Notes under the pieces: generated by a model
The model's input: the letters and a program-made list of their open reading frames with translations, nothing else
The model's database searches: none
What the model was told of the DNA's origin: nothing
Shown: positions 6,641 through 12,934 of the stretch, one piece after another
Layout: the number at the start of each line of letters is the position of its first letter
Position numbering within the stretch: the stretch's first letter is position 1
NCBI GenBank assembly: GCA_026386995.1
Contig: JAPLMO010000376.1
Span: 1 to 12,934, forward strand
Length of the DNA: 12,934 nt
Source: Planctomycetota bacterium
Lineage (GTDB): Bacteria; Planctomycetota; Phycisphaerae; FEN-1346
Direction of reading: 5' to 3'
Made by a program: the position numbers and the translations under genes

Positions 6641-6669
6641 ATAGTATCGGCAATAAGCCGCGAAATCAA
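6641..6669 (-). promoter_or_regulatory. Sigma-70-like promoter of the glycosyltransferase gene
   Basis: On the minus strand, TTGATT (6669-6664), a 17-bp spacer and TACTAT (6646-6641) form a good housekeeping promoter in the gap to the divergent sulfatase gene. The start would fall near 6632-6634, only 2-4 nt before ATG 6630. That predicts an almost leaderless message, in agreement with the absence of a ribosome binding site. Confidence 0.5.
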
Positions 6670-6758
6670 GGCAGACCCCCGCGGCACGGGCGGCAATAAG
6701 CATGCCCGCCGGGGCGTTTGCCATGTCGGAGTACGCACACCATACCAAGGAGGCGGTC

Positions 6759-8324
6759 ATGGCCACGATGCGCGGCATGCGGCGGCGTGAGTTTCTCGGG
6801 GCGGCCGCGGCGGGGGCCGCCCTGGCGGCCATCGCGCCGAGGCTCGTCTGGGCCGGCGAAACGTCGCCGAAGGCCGCACGGCGGCCCAACATCCTCCTCG
6901 TCGTCTCCGACGAGCACAACGCCTCCGTCACCGGCTGTTACGGCAACACGACCGTCCGGACGCCGAACCTGGACCGCCTGGCGTCGCGCGGCGTAACGTT
7001 CGATGCGGCCTACACGAACTCGCCGCTATGCGTCCCCTGCCGCCTGTCGCTGACCGCCGGCAAGTACATCAGCCGCATCGGCGCCTGGAACAACAACTGC
7101 TGCCTGCCGCGCGACGACTACCCCAGCCTGCCGCACATCATGAACGCCGCCGGGTACGAGTCATACCTCTGCGGCAAGATGCACTACGATGCCCGCCACC
7201 GGTACGGCTTCACCGAGATCGGCGGCAACATGAACAGCAGCCGCATGACCGGCCGGGGCGGCCGGCGCAAGGTCGACGACCTGACCGCGCGCGGCCTGTC
7301 GGGCCGGTTCTCCGAGTTCCGCGTGGCCGAGAAGTGCGGCCACCAGGCGCACGACGGCGCCGTCACGGCCGGCGTCACGAAGTTTCTGGCCGAGCGAAAG
7401 CGCGGCGATAAACCGTTCTTCCTCCTCGCCGGGTACATTGCGCCGCATTTCCCGCTGATCGTGCCGCCGGCGTACTACGAGCCTTACCGCGGCAAGGTGG
7501 CCATGCCCGAGATTCCGCCGGGTTTCCTCGAAGGCATGCCGCTCAACTACAAGCACCTGCGGGCCGGGTTCCAGATGGTCGATGTGCCCGAGACAATAGT
7601 CCGCAAGGGGCGAGAACTCTACTACGGCATCACCCAATGGATCGACGATCAGATCGGCCAATCGCTGAAGGCCCTGGCTGAGAGCGCCGTGGCCGAGGAC
7701 ACTGTCGTCATCTACACCACCGACCACGGCGAGAACATGGGCGAGCACGGCCTGTGGTGGAAGAACTGCGTGTACGAAACGGCCGCGCGGGTGCCCCTGA
7801 TTGTCAGTTCGCCCGAGCGGTGGAAAGGCGGCCGGCGGCGAGGCGGGGCCTGCTCCCTCGTGGACGTCGTCCGCACGGTCGCCGACATCGGCGGCGCGAC
7901 CGTCCCCGACGACTGGAACGGCGCAAGCCTCTGCCCGTGGCTGGACGATCCGCAAGCGAAGTGGAAAGACCTCGCCGTAAGCGAGTACTACGCCCACAAC
8001 ATCGCGTCGGGGTACGCTATGCTCCGTAGCGGCCAGTACAAGTACGTGTATCACACGCCGCCCGACGACCAGCACCCCGCCCAGCGGGAACTGTACGACC
8101 TGGCCGCCGACCCGAAGGAGTTCACGAACCTTGCAGCGCGGCCGGAAGAGAAGCAGCGCATCGAGGCCATGCACGCGACGCTGGTCAAGGAACTCGGCCA
8201 GGACCCCAACGAGACCGAACTGCGCTGCCGCGCAGATTACGCCAAAGGCTACGGCGACGCCCCCGCCGGCGGCAACGGCGGCGGCAAGAAGGGCAAACGC
8301 AAGGCGGCAGCCGAGACCCAGTAG
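6759..8324 (+). CDS. Sulfatase with Tat signal peptide (FGly-dependent, Cys type)
   Basis: ATG 6759 follows AAGGAGG with 5 nt spacing, giving 521 aa; starts further upstream lack this. The N-terminus MRRREFLG with a hydrophobic run to about residue 32 is a twin-arginine signal, so the enzyme is exported folded. The alkaline-phosphatase-fold sulfatase signature is complete. NILLVVSDEHN holds the first metal ligand (D51, with DE in place of the usual DD). CVPCR at 91-95 with following LTAGKY is the CxPxR motif, whose first Cys is turned into formylglycine. YTTDHGENMGEHG at about 319-331 gives the second metal ligands (D322, H323), and K335 follows. The C-terminal part (YYAHNIASGYAMLRSGQYKY...ELYDLAADPKE) is typical of S1-family sulfatases. 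The tail is low-complexity Gly/Lys. The likely substrate is a sulfated polysaccharide or small ester, not determinable here. No maturase is in the window. The TAG stop merges into repeat copy 3. Confidence 0.9.
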   Translation: MATMRGMRRREFLGAAAAGAALAAIAPRLVWAGETSPKAARRPNILLVVSDEHNASVTGCYGNTTVRTPNLDRLASRGVTFDAAYTNSPLCVPCRLSLTAGKYISRIGAWNNNCCLPRDDYPSLPHIMNAAGYESYLCGKMHYDARHRYGFTEIGGNMNSSRMTGRGGRRKVDDLTARGLSGRFSEFRVAEKCGHQAHDGAVTAGVTKFLAERKRGDKPFFLLAGYIAPHFPLIVPPAYYEPYRGKVAMPEIPPGFLEGMPLNYKHLRAGFQMVDVPETIVRKGRELYYGITQWIDDQIGQSLKALAESAVAEDTVVIYTTDHGENMGEHGLWWKNCVYETAARVPLIVSSPERWKGGRRRGGACSLVDVVRTVADIGGATVPDDWNGASLCPWLDDPQAKWKDLAVSEYYAHNIASGYAMLRSGQYKYVYHTPPDDQHPAQRELYDLAADPKEFTNLAARPEEKQRIEAMHATLVKELGQDPNETELRCRADYAKGYGDAPAGGNGGGKKGKRKAAAETQ

Positions 8325-8404
8325 ATTGTCACGATTGAATCTGTGGGTGCCACGGCTGCGCAGTTTGCAGCCGTGGTCGTCGGCAGGAACGCACGGCTGC
8401 AAGT
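8322..8404 (+). repeat. Structured intergenic repeat, family 1, copy 3 (truncated)
   Basis: It begins with the TAG stop codon of the sulfatase gene (TAGATTGTCACG). It matches the minus-strand reading of copies 1 and 2 through the first hairpin (CACGGCTGCGCAGTTTGCAGCCGTG) and into the second (CGCACGGCTGCAAGTCGCG). There the sequence switches to the unrelated palindrome at 8405-8458, so the second right arm is missing. CTGTCGTACCAGGC at about 8478-8491 faintly resembles the far end of copy 1 (GACGGACTACCAGGC) and may be the remnant outer end. Confidence 0.75.
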
Positions 8405-8458
8405 CGCGCGGTGGGCAGTCTTGCCCACCGCGCGGCGGGCAAGACTGCCCGCCGCGCG
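8405..8458. repeat. Double-hairpin GC-rich palindrome, family 2
   Basis: Two perfect hairpins overlap by a few bases: 8405-8417 with 8422-8434 (13 bp, loop GTCT) and 8430-8441 with 8446-8457 (12 bp, loop AGAC). The two loops are complementary, and the first hairpin is nearly the inverse complement of the second, so one long hairpin is an alternative fold. The sequence is not related to family 1 but has the same two-hairpin plan. Its position inside copy 3 suggests that it inserted into or replaced one arm. Confidence 0.75.
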
Positions 8459-8511
8459 AAACTTGCCCAAGTGGCGCTGTCGTACCAGGCGCCGCCGACG
8501 CAGCCAGCCCC

Positions 8512-8540
8512 TTGTATTCAGGGCGTGCCGCGCGCATTAT
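8512..8540 (+). promoter_or_regulatory. Possible weak promoter for the small-gene pair
   Basis: TTGTAT (8512-8517), 17 bp and CATTAT (8535-8540) make a weak sigma-70-like match, with a start near 8547 and a leader of about 43 nt before GTG 8590. The block lies between the repeat cluster and the small genes, where a promoter is expected because the hairpins upstream would hinder read-through from the sulfatase gene. Confidence 0.25.
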
Positions 8541-8589
8541 CTACATTTCAGGGCAGGCTTGCGAGAACCGAACATCGAGAGGAGGCCGC

Positions 8590-8844
8590 GTGGAAGCGTT
8601 CCCTGTTGTCATGGCCGGCGGGATGGGTTGCGTCTGGTGTGTGCTGGTCGGCGGTATCGGTGCAGTAGCCATCGCCGGGACGGTTCTCTGGATATGGATG
8701 CTCATCGAGTGCCTGACCAAGGAGGGGGACGAGCACAACAATCGCCTCATCTGGACCCTCGTCATCGTTTTCACACACGCCATCGGGGCGATCATCTATC
8801 TTGTAGTCCGTAGGCCGCAACGCATCAAAGAACTCGGTAAGTAG
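8590..8844 (+). CDS. Small membrane protein, PLDc_N-like
   Basis: The GTG start at 8590 is preceded by GAGAGGAGG with 4 nt spacing and gives 84 aa. There are two membrane helices: residues about 13-38 (with a WIWMLIECL end) and about 52-74. The second, RLIWTLVIVFTHAIGAIIYLVVRRP, fits the PLDc_N (phospholipase D nuclease N-terminal, PF13396) pattern of NkxxW-hydrophobic-GaxxYlxxxR. This domain often occurs alone as a two-helix protein of unknown function, next to cardiolipin-synthase-like enzymes in other cases; no such enzyme is here. The short acidic loop KEGDEHNN separates the helices. The gene is followed after 19 nt by the 70-aa gene, so the two are probably co-transcribed. Confidence 0.75.
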   Translation: MEAFPVVMAGGMGCVWCVLVGGIGAVAIAGTVLWIWMLIECLTKEGDEHNNRLIWTLVIVFTHAIGAIIYLVVRRPQRIKELGK

Positions 8845-8863
8845 CCCGGCAGAGGGCACGTCT

Positions 8864-9076
8864 ATGACGGATGAGGAAAAGATCAAGAAGTGGGTCGAGA
8901 CTTGGAAGCGCGCCGGGCCGGCGCTTGAGCGCATCAAGGCCCGCGAACTGCGCGAATGGAAGTATGACCCCGTCATGGTCGATGCGTTGCTTGAGATCGG
9001 ATTCCTCTTCCCCGCACCGCGGCCGATGACAGGCCTCGTGGAGCAGCAGCGGATATTCGGGAAACTCCCGCGATGA
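8864..9076 (+). CDS. Small soluble protein of unknown function (70 aa)
   Basis: ATG 8864 has a modest ribosome binding site (AGAGGG, 8 nt upstream). The protein is hydrophilic, without a signal or membrane segment. A charged predicted helix (residues 1-30, KIKKWVETWKRAGPALERIK) comes first, then a helix around MVDALLEIGFLF, then a conserved-looking tail, SGLVEQQRIFGKLPR. From memory, short proteins with a WxxTWxxAGPxLExIRxxE opening and an SGLVEQQRxF ending recur in many bacteria as unnamed genes; that recollection is not verified here. It follows the PLDc_N-like gene by 19 nt and converges on the DUF5063 gene, with 31 nt between the stop codons. No function is proposed. Confidence 0.65.
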   Translation: MTDEEKIKKWVETWKRAGPALERIKARELREWKYDPVMVDALLEIGFLFPAPRPMTGLVEQQRIFGKLPR

Positions 9077-9107
9077 ACCACCTATTTGCGGTCACATAGC
9101 GCCATCT

Positions 9108-9635
9108 TCACGCTACGTGATTGTAGTAACGAATTTGGCATACCGTGTGCAGGGCATTGAACAGGTGTTCTCCCCAATGGATCTCGTAGTTGAGTCGCCA
9201 CCGGCAAGCCGCCCGACGCAGCACATCCGCGGTGCCGGGACGGCAGATGACCAAGCCCTCCAAGAGGTCGCGGTAGACGTCGGCCAAGTCGTCCGCAAGG
9301 CGCAACGCTTGCGCGGCGTCGTTTTCCAGGCCCAGCCCCCCAAACACGGAGGACAAGCCCGAGACTTCACGTCCCACCACCACGCCCACTTGCCGATACA
9401 GCGCGTCCCATTCTTCCGCGGTCATGCGCGGGCCGTTTTCGTCGCCATCGCCCCATGCCAAATCGGGCGGCAACTCCTCGGCCCGGCAAGCAAGCCGAGT
9501 CATCGAGCGCATAAGCCGAGCATAGAGGTCTTGAGGGGTTCCCTGCCGAATCTCGTCAACCAACGCACAGAAGGTCTCCCCCTCGTCGCGGAATGCGTTG
9601 ATTTTTTCGATCACCTCGTCCGAAGTTTCGCTCAT
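9108..9635 (-). CDS. DUF5063 family protein
   Basis: ATG 9635 has a G-rich ribosome binding site (GGGGG, about 5 nt spacing) and gives 175 aa; a TTG start at 9662 is less likely. The protein is mostly helical and soluble. The stretch ADDLADVYRDLLEGL in the second half, followed by RLNYEIHWGEHLFNALHTV, matches the DUF5063 (PF16702) hallmark: DDLADIYRDL and an HWG-H-ALxxxH end. The N-terminal part (EKINAFRDEGETFCALVDEI, LYARLMRSMTRL) matches the usual opening of the family. The biochemical role of the family is unknown. The gene stands alone between convergent small genes and the helicase operon, with 122 bp upstream holding a heptamer repeat and no clear promoter. Confidence 0.75.
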   Translation of the reverse strand: MSETSDEVIEKINAFRDEGETFCALVDEIRQGTPQDLYARLMRSMTRLACRAEELPPDLAWGDGDENGPRMTAEEWDALYRQVGVVVGREVSGLSSVFGGLGLENDAAQALRLADDLADVYRDLLEGLVICRPGTADVLRRAACRWRLNYEIHWGEHLFNALHTVCQIRYYNHVA

Positions 9636-9728
9636 GGCAGCCCCCAATCGTTGTTGCTCCAAGCATAGATAACCGAGCGGAGATACCCCGCCACTCCCGC
9701 GGCGGGCTCGAACAACTCGCGCCGTTCA

Positions 9729-9757
9729 ATCCGCAATTCGCATTCCGCAATCCGCAA
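9729..9757. repeat. Heptamer tandem repeat, family 3, four units
   Basis: Four adjoining 7-bp units on the plus strand read ATCCGCA, ATTCGCA, TTCCGCA, ATCCGCA, then a partial unit that runs into the TGA stop of the helicase gene (9760-9758). The sequence just outside, GTTCA, recurs next to the second array at 12773-12786. The plan resembles the short tandemly repeated heptamers known from cyanobacteria; kinship is not claimed. Confidence 0.7.
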
Positions 9758-11866
9758 TCACTCATCGTGCCCCGGCACGATCACCCGGCACTTCGGCAGC
9801 GCCCTGAGGAACACGCGGCCGTAAGACTTCTTCAGGATGCGCGAGTCCAGGACCACGACCATGCCGGTGTCTTCCTTGGATCGGACGAGGCGGCCGAATC
9901 CCTGCTTGAACTTCAGGACCGCATCGGGCAACTGGTAGTCGCCGAAGGCGTTGCCGCCGGCCGCTTTGATCGCCTCGATGCGGGCCTGCACGAGCGGCCG
10001 GTCGGGCACAGCGAACGGCAGGCGCGTGATAATCACATTCGAGAGCGCCTCGCCCGGCACGTCCACGCCCTGCCAGAACGTGTCGGCCCCGAAGAGGACC
10101 GCCCGCCGCTCCTTGCGGAAGATTTCGAGCATCTTGCCGCGCGGCAGCCCCTCGCCCTGCACCAGCAGGCGCCAGCGGCGCTCTTCGATGTGCGGCCGCA
10201 GGGCCACGGCGGCGCGGCGGAGCATGTCGTACGACGTAAAGAGCACGAACGCCCGGCCCTCGGAGAGGTCGAGGTAACGCCGGATGGCTTCCATCGCCGC
10301 ATCGAAATAACCCGGGGCGGTAGGCTCCGGCATGTCGGCCTCCAGGTACAGCCGCACCTGGCGCTCGTAGTCGAAGGGCGAACCCACCAGGAGCGTCTCG
10401 GCCTCGGCCAGGCCCAAGCGCTGGCGAAGGTAGGCGAACTCGTCGGTCGGGCCGATCGAGAGCGTTGCGCTCGTCAGCACGGCCGACGCCACGTTCCGCC
10501 AGAGGAGCGCATCGAGCATCGGCCCGACGTGAATGGGCGATGCGCGAAGATAAATGCGCGGGCGAAAACCGCGGGGGCGTTTGGGACCAGCGTGGGGATG
10601 CCCCGCGGCGCCCGCCGCAGGCTCGATGAGCGATTCGGTCGAAGGCCCGTCATCTTCGGCGACGTCGCCGCGCGGCTGGCCGCGACGGCTGCCGCTCACA
10701 TCGACCCAGTAGACGGCCACCGATCCGCCGCCGTCGCCGAACGACTGCGCGATGAACGCCTCGACGGAGTCGGCCAGGCCCGAGGCCCGCTCGGCGTAGG
10801 ACTGGAGTTCCTCGCCTTCGTCCTCCGCGCCGGCGGCGGCGCCACCGGCAAGGCCGCGGAGTTCCTTCGCCAGCGCCCGAAGCGCGGGCGACAGGCGGTT
10901 CGGGATGATGTTGGGCCGCGGTATGCGGCCGGTCTCGCCGCCGACGGACTCGCGCCAGGCCAGGATGGCGTCGAAGAAATCGTCGGATGCGCGGGCCGTG
11001 TCGTCGCAGGCGCGCTTGGCGGCCTCGGCCCGGCCGTTGAGCGTCGCCAGGAGGCCGCGGTTACGCTTCGACCGCCAGACGGCCGAGAGCAGAAAGTCCA
11101 CCTGGCTGGAGGTGACCGAGATGCCCAACTGGTCGCACGCAACGGTCTCAACGTTATGGGCCTCGTCGAAGACGACGAACTCGTACTCCGGCAGGATGCC
11201 CTGCGCCCCCGCCGCCCGGATCGCCAGGTCCGAGAAGAACAGCGCGTGGTTGGCCACCAGGATCTGTGCCCGAAATACGCGCCGCCTGGCCCGCTGGTAG
11301 AAGCACTTTTCCTGGTGGTCGCACCGCCGCCCGGCGCAGTGGCCGTGCTCGGAGCAGACGCGGTCCCAGACGCGCCAGTCGGGGGCCGGCGAAAGGTCCG
11401 AGAGGGTCCCGTCCCTGGTGCTCATCGCCCAGTCGGCGATGCGATGGAGTTCGCGCCGTTCGGCGTCGGCCTCAAAGAGCATGGCGGCCTGCCGCATGGC
11501 GCGCGACAGCCGCCGGACGCACAGGTAGTTCGACCGCCCCTTCACGAGGACTGCCGTAAAGTCCACGCCCATCGCCTTCTTCAGGAGCGGCAGGTCCTTC
11601 TCTATCAACTGCTCCTGGAGACTGATGGTATAGGTCGAGATGACGACGCGGCGTTTCTCGGCGGTCGCCTCGCGAATGGCGGGCGCGAGGTAGGCGAACG
11701 ACTTGCCGACGCCCGTCCCGGCCTCGACGACGAGGTGGTGCGGCCCCGCGAAGGCGGCCTCGACCGCCCCGGCCATCGCCAGTTGCTCCGGCCGGCTTTC
11801 GTAGCCCGGCAGGTGCTTGGCCACGAGGCCGTCGGCGCCCAGAACGCTGTCGATAAAGTCGGACAC
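9758..11866 (-). CDS. dinG: DinG/XPD-like ATP-dependent DNA helicase with iron-sulfur domain
   Basis: GTG 11866 is preceded by GAGG (5 nt spacing) and gives 702 aa; ATG 11893 adds nine residues and has no ribosome binding site. The superfamily 2 motifs appear in order: a Q-like region, [11 protein letters not shown]; Walker A, AGTGVGKS at about 49-56; an iron-sulfur region with C116 in GRSNYLC and a cluster CAGRRC...CFYQRAR (C177, C182, C188); and DEAH at 234-237. Motif V is in [14 protein letters not shown] and motif VI in QGFGRLVRS at about 655-663. The iron-sulfur domain is inserted between Walker A and DEAH as in XPD and DinG. Such helicases unwind DNA 5' to 3', acting on D-loops, R-loops, G-quadruplexes and stalled forks. 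There is no N-terminal exonuclease domain, unlike Gram-positive DinG. It starts 38 nt after the thiG stop and likely shares its transcript. YoaA is an alternative name within the family. Confidence 0.85.
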   Translation of the reverse strand: MSDFIDSVLGADGLVAKHLPGYESRPEQLAMAGAVEAAFAGPHHLVVEAGTGVGKSFAYLAPAIREATAEKRRVVISTYTISLQEQLIEKDLPLLKKAMGVDFTAVLVKGRSNYLCVRRLSRAMRQAAMLFEADAERRELHRIADWAMSTRDGTLSDLSPAPDWRVWDRVCSEHGHCAGRRCDHQEKCFYQRARRRVFRAQILVANHALFFSDLAIRAAGAQGILPEYEFVVFDEAHNVETVACDQLGISVTSSQVDFLLSAVWRSKRNRGLLATLNGRAEAAKRACDDTARASDDFFDAILAWRESVGGETGRIPRPNIIPNRLSPALRALAKELRGLAGGAAAGAEDEGEELQSYAERASGLADSVEAFIAQSFGDGGGSVAVYWVDVSGSRRGQPRGDVAEDDGPSTESLIEPAAGAAGHPHAGPKRPRGFRPRIYLRASPIHVGPMLDALLWRNVASAVLTSATLSIGPTDEFAYLRQRLGLAEAETLLVGSPFDYERQVRLYLEADMPEPTAPGYFDAAMEAIRRYLDLSEGRAFVLFTSYDMLRRAAVALRPHIEERRWRLLVQGEGLPRGKMLEIFRKERRAVLFGADTFWQGVDVPGEALSNVIITRLPFAVPDRPLVQARIEAIKAAGGNAFGDYQLPDAVLKFKQGFGRLVRSKEDTGMVVVLDSRILKKSYGRVFLRALPKCRVIVPGHDE

Positions 11867-11904
11867 GGTTACCTCGGCTCGACTGCGCCTCATTCAAATA
11901 CGAT

Positions 11905-12693
11905 TCACTTCGTCGGCGCGATCGTGCCGCCGGCGGGGCTAGACGGCGTCGCGAACGGCCGCCGCGCGATGCGCCCCGCCAGGTACGCCAGGCGCCCAGC
12001 CTCGGTGGCGTGTTTCATCGCGCGGGCCATCATGACCGGGTCGCGGGCCTTGGCCACGCCGGTATTCAGGAGCACGCCCTCCGCTCCGAGTTCCATCGCA
12101 ATGGACGTGTCGCTGGCCGTTCCGACGCCGGCATCGACGATGATCGGCACCTTCGCCCGCTCGATGATCAGGCGGATGTTCTGCGGGTTGAGGATCCCCT
12201 GCCCCGATCCGATGGGCGACCCGAGCGGCATGACGCTCGTCGCGCCGGCCTCTTCGAGGCGCTTGGCCATGATGGGATCGTCGCTCGTGTACGCCAGCAC
12301 GTAGAACCCTTCCTTGACGAGCACCTTCAGGGCTTCGAGGGTCTGGATAGGCTCGGGCAGAAGCGTCTCGGGGTCGGAGAGGACCTCGAGTTTCACCCAG
12401 TCGACGCCGAGTGCCTCGCGGGCCAGCCGCGCATATCGCAGTGCGTCGGCGGCCGTAAAGCATCCGGCGGTGTTCGGCAGGATCGTGTAGCGTTTGCGGT
12501 CGAGAAAATCGAGGAGGCTCTCCTGGGACTTGTCCGCCAGGTTCACCCGCCGCACGGCCACCGTGACGACCTGGCAGCCGGAGGCCTCCAGCGCCTGGGC
12601 CATCAGCGGTAACGTGTCGTACTTGCCCGTGCCGACGAAGAGGCGGCTGGTAAAGGTGTAGGGGCCGAGTTTCAGGGCATCGTTTTCGGGCAT
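11905..12693 (-). CDS. thiG: Thiazole synthase ThiG
   Basis: The protein is 262 aa, close to the family length of about 255. ATG 12693 follows AAGGA with 8 nt spacing. [11 protein letters not shown] near the N-terminus, [23 protein letters not shown], and K101 in WVKLEV (the Schiff-base lysine) are all in place, as are the phosphate-binding loops [12 protein letters not shown] and [12 protein letters not shown]. ThiG joins deoxyxylulose 5-phosphate, dehydroglycine and the ThiS thiocarboxylate into the thiazole phosphate of thiamine, in the cytoplasm as a TIM-barrel oligomer complexed with ThiS. It lies downstream of thiS, 99 nt apart, and upstream of the helicase gene. The Ala/Pro-rich last 15 residues are a short extra tail. 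Confidence 0.95.
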   Translation of the reverse strand: MPENDALKLGPYTFTSRLFVGTGKYDTLPLMAQALEASGCQVVTVAVRRVNLADKSQESLLDFLDRKRYTILPNTAGCFTAADALRYARLAREALGVDWVKLEVLSDPETLLPEPIQTLEALKVLVKEGFYVLAYTSDDPIMAKRLEEAGATSVMPLGSPIGSGQGILNPQNIRLIIERAKVPIIVDAGVGTASDTSIAMELGAEGVLLNTGVAKARDPVMMARAMKHATEAGRLAYLAGRIARRPFATPSSPAGGTIAPTK

Positions 12694-12713
12694 GTCGACT
12701 TTCCTTACGCGCT

Positions 12714-12766
12714 CGCCCTCGGCTCGCGGCTAAACGAGCATCTTGGCGAGGGCGGCGCAACGCCGC
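12714..12766 (-). other. Two hairpins in the thiS-thiG spacer
   Basis: CGCCCTCG (12714-12721) pairs with CGAGGGCG (12747-12754), and GCGGCG (12752-12757) pairs with CGCCGC (12761-12766) around a 3-nt loop. The two share three bases at 12752-12754, so they compete. No T run follows on the minus strand. They may set the relative expression of thiS and thiG; this is not a TPP riboswitch. Confidence 0.35.
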
Positions 12767-12772
12767 AGTTCA

Positions 12773-12786
12773 ATCCGCAATCCGCA
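12773..12786. repeat. Heptamer tandem repeat, family 3, two units
   Basis: Two perfect units, ATCCGCA ATCCGCA, are flanked by GTTCA on the left as at 9724-9728. They begin 6 bp downstream of the thiS TGA stop, the same kind of position as the array after the helicase gene. Confidence 0.6.
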
Positions 12787-12792
12787 GTTCTT

Positions 12793-12934
12793 TCACCCTC
12801 CGCCGACGAGGGTGACGATCTCGACGACGTCGCCCTCGGCGAGGCGCCTCGCCCCATGCTGCGAGCGGGGCACAAGTTCGCGGTTGACTTCGACGGCAAC
12901 CGGCTGGCGCGGCACGCTGAGCGCGGCCAGAAGC
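12793..12934 (-). CDS. thiS: Sulfur carrier protein ThiS, C-terminal part (cut by window edge)
   Basis: The last 46 full residues are visible: LLAALSVPRQPVAVEVN, then VPRSQHGARRLAEGDVVEIVTLVGGG and stop TGA at 12795-12793. The pattern VAVEVNRELVPRS...LxEGDxVEIVxxVGGG is that of ThiS, a beta-grasp protein of about 66 residues. Its C-terminal Gly-Gly is adenylated and converted to a thiocarboxylate that hands sulfur to ThiG. The protein ends in three glycines, common in this family, so the functional tail is intact. The start codon lies outside the window. A heptamer repeat and two hairpins separate it from thiG. Confidence 0.9.
   Translation of the reverse strand, partial: LLAALSVPRQPVAVEVNRELVPRSQHGARRLAEGDVVEIVTLVGGG

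Noticed and set aside
6702..6758. Upstream ATG starts for the sulfatase
   Set aside because: They put 19 extra residues ahead of the Tat motif, and the AAGGAGG at 6747-6753 serves ATG 6759.
12696..12792. TPP riboswitch before thiG
   Set aside because: The spacer follows thiS inside the operon and lacks the conserved CUGAGA and GACCCG-type elements; it holds repeats and simple hairpins only.

Overview
The window is GC-rich and carries single-copy chromosomal genes of a Gram-negative bacterium: an LpxH-type lipid A enzyme, a very large AsmA-like envelope protein, a membrane GT-C glycosyltransferase and a Tat-exported sulfatase. Together with the many structured intergenic repeats and a textbook sigma-54 promoter, this fits an environmental member of the PVC group, probably Planctomycetota. 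That placement is inferred from gene content and style, not from a marker gene. There is no phage, integrase, CRISPR array, tRNA or rRNA.

Layout. 1-212 (minus): N-terminal part of an amidohydrolase. 213-704: a gene-free but dense regulatory stretch. It holds repeat copy 1, a 42-bp dyad, an overlapping sigma-54/sigma-70-like promoter, and a predicted small RNA of about 105 nt that ends in a strong intrinsic terminator abutting the stop codon of lpxH. 705-6630 (minus): an envelope block read as GT-C glycosyltransferase, then AsmA-like protein (1190 aa, six internal repeats of about 118 aa), then lpxH, with repeat copy 2 between the last two. 6759-8324 (plus): a Tat-signal sulfatase, divergent from the glycosyltransferase. 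8322-8458: repeat copy 3 joined to a second palindromic repeat. 8590-9076 (plus): two tiny genes, a PLDc_N-like membrane protein and a 70-aa protein. 9108-9635 (minus): a DUF5063 protein. 9758-12934 (minus): thiS (partial), thiG and a DinG/XPD-like iron-sulfur helicase in one apparent operon.

How the parts fit. The glycosyltransferase, AsmA-like protein and LpxH read as an outer-membrane assembly block: an inner-membrane sugar transferase, a putative bridge-like lipid-transport protein and a lipid A hydrolase. ThiS and ThiG are partners in thiazole synthesis; the helicase downstream is probably only co-transcribed.

The most interesting part is 453-706. A near-perfect -24/-12 promoter, a distal dyad suited to an enhancer-binding protein, and a terminator about 105 nt downstream with no credible ORF between them point to an unannotated sigma-54-controlled small RNA. 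Second are the intergenic repeats: three copies of a roughly 125-130 bp double-hairpin element with inverted ends, plus heptamer repeats. Both tend to sit exactly at stop codons.
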